Source: Salinicola endophyticus
GTDB taxonomy: Bacteria > Pseudomonadota > Gammaproteobacteria > Pseudomonadales > Halomonadaceae
Direction of reading: 5' to 3'
Length of the DNA stretch: 64,000 nt
NCBI RefSeq assembly: GCF_040536835.1
Contig: NZ_CP159578.1
Location: 620,001-684,000, forward strand
Shown piece after piece: positions 58,425 through 64,000 of this stretch. The position numbers were made by a program, and so were the translations under genes. Each line of letters opens with the position of its first letter. Position 1 is the first letter of the stretch. A model generated the notes under the pieces. It was not told the origin of the DNA and made no database searches. It saw only the letters and a program-made list of their open reading frames with translations.

Positions 58425-59375
58425 TCACGCCGTGCCGAGTAGCCACTGGTGCGACAGCCAGATCCCCAGCGCCAGGGTCAGGGCGGAGAGCAGTGTGGCC
58501 ATCACCATCGCCGCGGTGCCCATCTCGGCGAAACCGTAGCGCTGCCCCAGCAATGGATACATCGACAGCATCGGCGCGCAGGCGAAGACGATTGCGGCGG
58601 TGGCCAGCACTGGATCGAGGCCCGGTATCAGTAGCACCATCAGCACCACGCACAGCGGGTGCAGGGTCAGCTTGGCCAGCGCGAGACGTGTCACCCGCTT
58701 GACCATGCCGCGCACGCGCAGCCCGCATAGCGTGCCGCCGATCACGAACAGCGCCACCGGCGACGATGACGCCGCGAGCATCTCCAGCACCCGCGCCAGC
58801 GGCGCCGGCGGATGCAGATCGAGCGCCGCGAGCAGGCTGCCGGCGGCGATGGCCAGAATCAGCGGATGGCGCAGAACGCGCAGGGCTACCGGGCGGACGG
58901 TCGCCCACAGGCCGCCCCGGGCCTGACTCGCCAGCTCCGCCAGCACCAGCGCGGTGGGGATCACCAGCAGGTTCTCGATCAGCATGTTCAGCGCCAGGGC
59001 GATACCCGCGCTGGGGCCGACCACCAGTACCGCCACCGGATAGCCGATGAAGCCGCTGTTGGAGGCCGAGGTGCCGAGCGCGTACATCGCCCGGCGCGCC
59101 AGCGGCGCGTTGCCGCGCAGTGTCACCAGGGCGAAGGTGAGGGCGAAGGCGAGCCCCGAGCCCAGCCCGTAGACGAGCAGATAGGGGACATTGAAGACCT
59201 CGCCCAGCGGGCGCTGCAGCAGCGCCTGGATTACCAGCGCGGGCAGCGCGATGTTGATCACGTAGCGGCCCATGCCCTGGATGTGCGCCTTGTCGACGAC
59301 TCGCTTGAGCACGGCCAGATAGCCGATCGCGAGCAGGATGAAGATAGGCACGATGGCGCCGAAGATGGTGCTCAA
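58425..59375 (-). CDS. AEC family transporter, TTG start
   Basis: 316 residues, ten predicted helices in two five-helix halves. GTSASNSGFIGYPVAVLVVG in the first half and KLTLHPLCVVLMVLL in the second fit the auxin-efflux-carrier family (malonate/malate transporters among bacteria). It begins with TTG (59373-59375), as no upstream ATG fits; the ribosome site is weak. A perfect 16-bp palindrome lies 35 bases upstream. Confidence 0.87.
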   Translation of the reverse strand: MSTIFGAIVPIFILLAIGYLAVLKRVVDKAHIQGMGRYVINIALPALVIQALLQRPLGEVFNVPYLLVYGLGSGLAFALTFALVTLRGNAPLARRAMYALGTSASNSGFIGYPVAVLVVGPSAGIALALNMLIENLLVIPTALVLAELASQARGGLWATVRPVALRVLRHPLILAIAAGSLLAALDLHPPAPLARVLEMLAASSSPVALFVIGGTLCGLRVRGMVKRVTRLALAKLTLHPLCVVLMVLLIPGLDPVLATAAIVFACAPMLSMYPLLGQRYGFAEMGTAAMVMATLLSALTLALGIWLSHQWLLGTA

Positions 59376-59409
59376 GGCGAGGACTCGATAATGGGGAGAG
59401 GATCGGTTT

Positions 59410-59425
59410 TTAGACTTAAGTCTAA
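59410..59425. promoter_or_regulatory. Perfect 16-bp palindrome, probable operator
   Basis: TTAGACTTAAGTCTAA at 59410-59425 is fully self-complementary. It lies in the AT-rich part of the 98-base gap between the IclR gene and the AEC transporter, 35-50 bases before the transporter start, where a repressor would block its promoter. Confidence 0.6.
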
Positions 59426-59473
59426 TATCATGATCCGGCGCGACGTCGGGGGCAAGTGTGATCGGCGCCGGGG

Positions 59474-60259
59474 TCAGTTGACCTGGGTCGCGATCTGCGC
59501 CGCCTTCTCCCGCAGCAGCGGCAGAAAGCGCTCGGTGAGCGTGGCGAGCTCGACGCGCGCCGCGTTGGTGCTGACGTTGAGTGCGCCGATCAGCTCGCCG
59601 TGGGCGTCGAAGGCGGGGATCGCCAGCGAGCGCAGGCCGGAGTCCAGCTCCTGGTCGACCACGCAGTAGCCCTGCTCGCGGACCTGCGCCAGGCAGTCGC
59701 GCAGCGCCGCGGTGTCGGTCAGGCTGTGCTCGGTATGGCGCTGAAGGTCGACCCGTGCCAGGAAGGCGTCGCGCTCTGCCGTCGGCAGCTGGGCCAGCAG
59801 TACCCGCCCCATCGAGGTATAGGCCGCCGGCAGCCGTGTGCCCACCGCCAGCGAGATCGACATCAGCCGGTGTGGCGCCGCCGAGCGCGCCACGTAGGTG
59901 ACGTCGTCGCCGTCGAGCACGCCCATCGACGACGACTCGCCGGTGGCGTCGGTGATCGCCTCCAGATGCTGCTGGATCACCGTGCGATAGCCGTTGGAGG
60001 AGAGAAAGGCGTAGCCCAACTGCAGCGCCTTGGGCGCCAGCTCGAAGGTACGCTGTTGCTTGCGCACATAGCCCAGCGCATGCAGCGTGAGCAGAAAGCG
60101 TCGTGCGCGGGCGCGGTTCATGCCGGTCTTGGCGGCGACCTCGCTCAGCGTCATGCGCGGCGTGCGCTGGTCGAAGGCGAGAATCACCTCGAGCCCGCTG
60201 GCCAGGGCGGTCACGAAGTCGCGATCCTCAGGGGTGAGCGTATCGTCCTTGGAGTCCAT
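59474..60259 (-). CDS. IclR-family regulator, PcaR/PobR-like
   Basis: 261 residues. Winged HTH (about 15-80; DFVTALASGLEVILAFD and MNRARARRFLLTLHALGYV) and an IclR effector domain (about 85-255; YVARSAAPHRLMSISLAVGTRLPAAYTSMGRVLLAQL). That form is typical of PcaR, PcaU and PobR, which respond to beta-ketoadipate, protocatechuate or 4-hydroxybenzoate. GGAAGAGA precedes the ATG. Likely controls the AEC gene, the dehydratase-like gene or the divergent ABC operon. Confidence 0.92.
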   Translation of the reverse strand: MDSKDDTLTPEDRDFVTALASGLEVILAFDQRTPRMTLSEVAAKTGMNRARARRFLLTLHALGYVRKQQRTFELAPKALQLGYAFLSSNGYRTVIQQHLEAITDATGESSSMGVLDGDDVTYVARSAAPHRLMSISLAVGTRLPAAYTSMGRVLLAQLPTAERDAFLARVDLQRHTEHSLTDTAALRDCLAQVREQGYCVVDQELDSGLRSLAIPAFDAHGELIGALNVSTNAARVELATLTERFLPLLREKAAQIATQVN

Positions 60260-60369
60260 GCCGATCTCTTCCTTCCTTCCTTCGCGAGGTGGTGTTCACT
60301 ACCCCATCTTACGCAAGGTTCGGCTGGCGAACATCCGTTCAGCACGCGCTAGCGCCCAAGGTGGCTATT

Positions 60370-60424
60370 GGCCGGCGTCATAGGCTGGTCATGCTGGCGT
60401 CATGTGCTGGTCATGCTGGCGTCA
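60370..60424. repeat. 22-bp tandem direct repeats upstream of the ABC importer operon
   Basis: GCTGGTCATGCTGGCGTCA is present at 60384-60402 and again at 60406-60424 (identical 19 bases, period 22), with a shorter relative CCGGCGTCA ending in phase at 60380. The set lies 83-137 bases before the binding-protein start, between it and the divergent IclR gene. Confidence 0.65.
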
Positions 60425-60506
60425 CGATGACGGCGCAGGATTCGGGTCCTGTCAAAGCATGCCTCACCGGCTGCCTCGACTTCCTCGACCCGCCTGGAGC
60501 CAGCCG

Positions 60507-61622
60507 ATGAATGTTTTGTCATGTCGCCGTCCGAAGCCGCTTTCCTGCACCTTGGGGACACTGCTGTTGACCGCCATGATCGCCAGTCCCGTTCACGCGG
60601 CCCCCTCTCAGCAGTTGATCGACGCGGCCAAGCAGGAGGGCATGTTGACCACCATTGCCCTGCCGCATAGCTGGTGTGGTTATGGCGACGTGATCGCCGG
60701 CTTCGAGAAGAAGTACGGCATCAAGGTCAATGAGCTCAACCCCAACGCCGGCTCGGGCGATGAGCTGCAGGCGATCAAGGCCAACCAGGGCAATACCGGC
60801 CCACAGGCGCCGGACGTGATCGACGTCGGCCTCTCTTTCGGGCCGGTGGCCAAGCAGGATGGCTTGCTGCAACCCTACAAGGTCTCGACCTGGGACTCGA
60901 TCCCCGATGACGTCAAGGACGCCGAGGGCTACTGGTACGGCGACTATTACGGCGTGCTCGCCATGGGCGTGAACCGCGACATCTATCCCCAGTCGCCGCA
61001 GAGTTTCGCCGATCTGAATGCCAGCGAGTACACCAACGGCGTGGCGCTGGCCGGCGACCCGCGTACCGGCAACAGTGTCATGATGACCGTCTACGCCGCC
61101 GGGATCGCCAAGGGTGGCAAGGCGGGCGCCGACGCGCTCAACGCCGGCATCGCCTACTTCAAGCAGCTCAAGGACAAGGGCATTCTGGTGCCGGTCAACG
61201 GTACGGCGCAGAACATCGCCCAGGGCACGACGCCGATCTACTTCGATTGGGACTACAACCTGCTGGCGATGCGCGACAAGCTCGACGGCAACCCGCCGAT
61301 CGATGTCGTCGTGCCCAGCGATGCGGTGGTGGCAGGGGTCTACGTGCAGGGCATCTCCGCCTATGCGCCGCACCCCAACGCGGCCAAGCTGTGGATGGAG
61401 TATCTCTACTCCGATCAAGGGCAGCTCGGCTGGCTCAAGGGGTACTGCCATCCGATTCGCTTCAACGACATGGTCGAGCGCGGTGTCGTGCCGCAGGCAC
61501 TGCTCGATCGCCTGCCGCCGGCGGAGAACTATCGTAAGGCGATCTTCCCCACCCTGAAGGCGCAGTCCGCGGCCAAGACGGCCGTGGCCGATAACTGGGC
61601 GCGGGAGATGGGAGTCCAGTAA
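60507..61622 (+). CDS. ABC importer, periplasmic binding protein (iron/polyamine/phosphonate type)
   Basis: 371 residues. Signal peptide ends near HAAPSQ (about 32-35). The mature part fits the Fe3+/spermidine/2-aminoethylphosphonate binding cluster: LIDAAKQEGMLTTIALPHSWCGYGDVI, APDVIDVGLSFGPVAKQDGLL, IYFDWDYNLL and AYAPHPNAAKLWMEYLYSDQGQ. No ferric-binding Tyr pair is obvious. First gene of an operon of four in which each stop overlaps the next start. GGAG precedes ATG 60507. Confidence 0.9.
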   Translation: MNVLSCRRPKPLSCTLGTLLLTAMIASPVHAAPSQQLIDAAKQEGMLTTIALPHSWCGYGDVIAGFEKKYGIKVNELNPNAGSGDELQAIKANQGNTGPQAPDVIDVGLSFGPVAKQDGLLQPYKVSTWDSIPDDVKDAEGYWYGDYYGVLAMGVNRDIYPQSPQSFADLNASEYTNGVALAGDPRTGNSVMMTVYAAGIAKGGKAGADALNAGIAYFKQLKDKGILVPVNGTAQNIAQGTTPIYFDWDYNLLAMRDKLDGNPPIDVVVPSDAVVAGVYVQGISAYAPHPNAAKLWMEYLYSDQGQLGWLKGYCHPIRFNDMVERGVVPQALLDRLPPAENYRKAIFPTLKAQSAAKTAVADNWAREMGVQ

Positions 61623-62515
61623 TGGCGCATCGCCTTCTGCGGGCGCGAGCAGATGCGGCGAGCCTGAGCGGCTCGCCGCTGTGGCGCTGGCTGGGTCTCG
61701 TGCCGTTCGCGCTGTTCGTGCTGCTGTTTCTGATTCTGCCGGTGCTCTATCTGGTCCAGGGGGCCTTTCAGACCCCGCAGGGGCAGTTCACCTTCGACAA
61801 CCTGCGCGCGCTGGCGTCGCCGGCGATCGCCAACGCCTATTCGCTGTCGATCCGTCTCAGCCTGGTCTCCGCCGGGCTGGGCGCGCTCTTCGGGCTGCTG
61901 CTCTGCTATGCGCTGCTCCACGGCGGCCTGCCGGCGTGGCTGCGGCATGCCTTTACCACCTTCTCCGGGGTGGCTTCCAATTTCGCCGGCGTGCCGCTGG
62001 CGTTCGCGTTCATCGCCACGCTCGGCCGGCTAGGTCTAGTCACCGTGCTGCTGCGCGATCTGTTCGGGATCAATCTCTACGCCAGCGGCTTCAGCCTGTT
62101 CTCGTTCTGGGGGCTGGCGCTGACCTATCTCTATTTTCAGCTACCGCTGATGCTTTTGATCATCACGCCGGCGATGCAGGGGCTCAAGCGTGAATGGCAG
62201 GAGGCGGCGGAGAGCCTCGGGGCCAGCCGCGCCCAGTACTGGCGGCGAGTGGCGCTGCCGGTGCTGACGCCCTCGGTATTGAGCTGTTTCATGCTGCTGT
62301 TCGCCAACGCCTTCGGCACGCTAGCGACGGTGGTGGCGTTGACCGGTGCCAACTTTCCGGTGGTGCCGATACTGCTGTTCCAGCAGATCCGCGGCAACGT
62401 GCTCTACAACCCCAATCTCGGTTTCGCGCTGGCACTGGGCATGGTGGTGATCATGGTGGTGACCAATCTGCTCTACTTCGTGCTGCGCGCGCGCGCCGAA
62501 CGGTGGCAGCGATGA
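61622..62515 (+). CDS. ABC importer, permease 1 (PotB/PhnU-like)
   Basis: 297 residues, six helices, with the coupling loop EAAESLGASRAQYWRRVALPVLTPS. The ATG overlaps the binding-protein stop by one base (TAATG). Confidence 0.92.
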   Translation: MAHRLLRARADAASLSGSPLWRWLGLVPFALFVLLFLILPVLYLVQGAFQTPQGQFTFDNLRALASPAIANAYSLSIRLSLVSAGLGALFGLLLCYALLHGGLPAWLRHAFTTFSGVASNFAGVPLAFAFIATLGRLGLVTVLLRDLFGINLYASGFSLFSFWGLALTYLYFQLPLMLLIITPAMQGLKREWQEAAESLGASRAQYWRRVALPVLTPSVLSCFMLLFANAFGTLATVVALTGANFPVVPILLFQQIRGNVLYNPNLGFALALGMVVIMVVTNLLYFVLRARAERWQR

Positions 62516-63387
62516 GGCGGGGCAACGCGATGAGATGGCGCAAAGTCGAGAGCGCAAGGCGCTGGCCGCTGCTGTCGTGGAGTATCGTGCTGCTGGCGGC
62601 GGGCTATTTTCTGCTGCCGCTGTACGCCACCTTTCAGTTCTCGCTGGGCATGCAACGCGGCGAGACCAGCTTCGCCGCCTATCACTGGCTGTTCGCCAGC
62701 GAGCGCTTCATCGATAGCCTCTCCTACTCGGCGGTGGCCTCGCTGCTGGCGATCCTGGCGGGCACGCTGCTGGTGGTACCGACGGTCTACTGGGTGCGGC
62801 TGAAGCTGCCGCGGGCGCGCGGCTTCGTCGAGTTCGCCAGCCTGTTGCCGCTGATCATCCCGCCGATCGTGATGGTGTTCGGCTACATGCGCCTGTACGG
62901 CGACGGCTCGCTGCTGCCGTTGACCACCAGCGACTCGCGCCTCGATCTGCTGTTGGTGATCGGTTACGTGGTGCTCGCGCTGCCCTACATGTTCCGCGCC
63001 ATCGATACCGGCATGGCGGCCATCGACATCGTCACCCTGACCGAGGCGGCTGAGAGCCTCGGCGCCTCCCGCTGGCGCATCATCGTCAGCGTCATCTTCC
63101 CCAACGTGCGCTCGGCGATCGTGGCCGGCGCTTTCCTGACGCTGTCGATCTCGCTGGGCGAATTCGTCATGGCGAGCCTGCTCAGCCGCCCTGCCTTCGG
63201 CCCCTATCTGGTGCAGATGGGGCAGGACTACGCCTACCAGCCCGCGGCGCTGGCGATCATGGCCTTCGTCATCACCTGGGTATGCATGGCGTTGATGCAG
63301 TTCTTTGCGCTGCGCAAGCCGGGGCAGCGTTTCCTGCCGCGGCTATGGGCAGGGCGCGCGACCAAGAAGGAACGGGACGTCTCATGA
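62512..63387 (+). CDS. ABC importer, permease 2 (PotC/PhnV-like)
   Basis: 291 residues, six helices, coupling loop EAAESLGASRWRIIVSVIFPNVRSA. The start overlaps the permease 1 stop (ATGA, 62512-62515). Pairs with permease 1 as a heterodimer. Confidence 0.92.
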   Translation: MRRGNAMRWRKVESARRWPLLSWSIVLLAAGYFLLPLYATFQFSLGMQRGETSFAAYHWLFASERFIDSLSYSAVASLLAILAGTLLVVPTVYWVRLKLPRARGFVEFASLLPLIIPPIVMVFGYMRLYGDGSLLPLTTSDSRLDLLLVIGYVVLALPYMFRAIDTGMAAIDIVTLTEAAESLGASRWRIIVSVIFPNVRSAIVAGAFLTLSISLGEFVMASLLSRPAFGPYLVQMGQDYAYQPAALAIMAFVITWVCMALMQFFALRKPGQRFLPRLWAGRATKKERDVS

Positions 63388-64000
63388 GTTTTTTGCAATT
63401 GCAGGCCCTGGGCAAGCGCTTTGGCGAGCATACCGCGGTCGAGGGGTTCGATCTCGAAGTGAAGCAGGGCGAGTTCGTCGCCTTCCTCGGCCCTTCCGGC
63501 TGCGGCAAGACTACGGTCCTGCGCATGATCGCCGGCTTCGAGACGCCCAGCGCCGGCGTGATCCGTATCGGTGAAGAGGAGGTGACCCGGCTGCCGGCCA
63601 ATCGCCGGCATATCGGCATGGTCTTCCAGAGCTATGCGCTGTTTCCCAACATGAGCGTCTACGACAACGTCGCCTTCGGGCTGAAGATCGCCGGCCTGGC
63701 CAAGCGCGAGATCGATGTTCGGGTGCGTGAGATGCTGGCGCTGATCGATCTCGAACCGCTGGCGGGGCGCTATGCGTATCAGATGTCGGGCGGTCAGCAG
63801 CAGCGTGTCGCCCTGGCGCGAGCACTCGCACCGCGCCCCCGGGTACTGCTGCTGGACGAGCCGTTGTCGGCGCTGGATGCGCGCATCCGTGTGGCGCTGC
63901 GCGACGACATTCGCCGGATTCAGCGTGAGCTGGGCATCACCACGGTCTTCGTCACCCACGATCAGGAGGAGGCGCTGTCGATCTCCGATCGCGTGGTGGT
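63384..64000 (+). CDS. ABC importer, ATPase (PotA/PhnT-like), 3'-truncated by the window
   Basis: About 205 residues before the window ends. Walker A GPSGCGKT (about 37-44), Q-loop VFQSYALFPNMSV, signature MSGGQQQR, Walker B VLLLDEPLSALD and THDQEE are all present. ATG overlaps the permease 2 stop (ATGA). The C-terminal regulatory (TOBE) domain that would separate PotA-like from other ATPases is outside the window. Confidence 0.93.
   Translation, partial: MSFLQLQALGKRFGEHTAVEGFDLEVKQGEFVAFLGPSGCGKTTVLRMIAGFETPSAGVIRIGEEEVTRLPANRRHIGMVFQSYALFPNMSVYDNVAFGLKIAGLAKREIDVRVREMLALIDLEPLAGRYAYQMSGGQQQRVALARALAPRPRVLLLDEPLSALDARIRVALRDDIRRIQRELGITTVFVTHDQEEALSISDRVV

Overview
The window is a gene-dense, high-GC bacterial chromosome segment of 64 kb. 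It carries about 61 protein genes and no rRNA, tRNA, CRISPR, phage or intact transposase gene that I can see. The gene set points to a Gammaproteobacterium, most likely Halomonadaceae (Halomonas/Salinicola/Chromohalobacter-like). The reasons are the tadA ... mltF / purL neighbourhood, a Pseudomonas-type FabY ketosynthase, a YfhL ferredoxin beside coaD, MsrPQ, and a complete YehZYXW-type osmoprotectant ABC importer. The family-level assignment is inference.

Layout. 1-4 kb: 3'-part of pepD, a Vat-like xenobiotic acetyltransferase with a TTG start, an App1-like HAD phosphatase and a PfpI/DJ-1 protein. 4-9 kb: rmuC, then a minus-strand pair of a three-domain CheW protein and a soluble triple-PAS chemoreceptor coupled by ATGA. 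9-14 kb: dps, glycerate kinase, and a four-gene overlapping operon of two unknown lipoproteins, a DUF1007 protein and a NicO/RcnA-type metal exporter with a His-rich loop. 14-19 kb: HIT protein, a 43-residue entericidin-like lipoprotein, fdhD, a YdeP/FdhF-like molybdoenzyme and a small winged-helix protein. 19-25 kb: an SDR, then a catabolic-looking operon (DUF1446/AtuA N-part, AtuA C-part, CitMHS transporter, alpha/beta hydrolase) divergent from a LysR regulator. 24.7-28.6 kb: yehZYXW in the E. coli order. 28.8-34.5 kb: I78-type inhibitor lipoprotein, cytochrome b561, a pore-less voltage-sensor-like protein, thioesterase, atoE, and a MATE exporter.

34.5-44.6 kb: ferredoxin, coaD, fabY, a TrmB-like methyltransferase, PBP4 (dacB), META lipoprotein, GNAT acetyltransferase, a secreted unknown, a TSUP permease preceded by a 143-bp MITE-like inverted repeat, and a divergent AraC regulator/YahK-type alcohol dehydrogenase pair. 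44.7-53.9 kb: tesB, tadA, a membrane diguanylate cyclase, mltF and purL with a strong terminator. 53.9-60.3 kb: DUF2835, msrPQ, an anion permease, a QuiC-like 3-dehydroshikimate dehydratase candidate, an AEC transporter and an IclR regulator of the PcaR/PobR type. 60.5-64 kb: an iron/polyamine/phosphonate-type ABC importer operon, cut by the window end in its ATPase.

Most genes are ordinary chromosomal housekeeping or catabolic genes. The less explained parts are the lipoprotein-DUF1007-NicO operon, the triple-PAS receptor with a triple-CheW partner, the AtuA-like operon, the voltage-sensor-like protein, the MITE-like element, and several phased or tandem short repeats in promoter regions. 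Start codons were chosen from ribosome-binding sites, overlaps and remembered family N-termini; nothing was searched or computed against databases.
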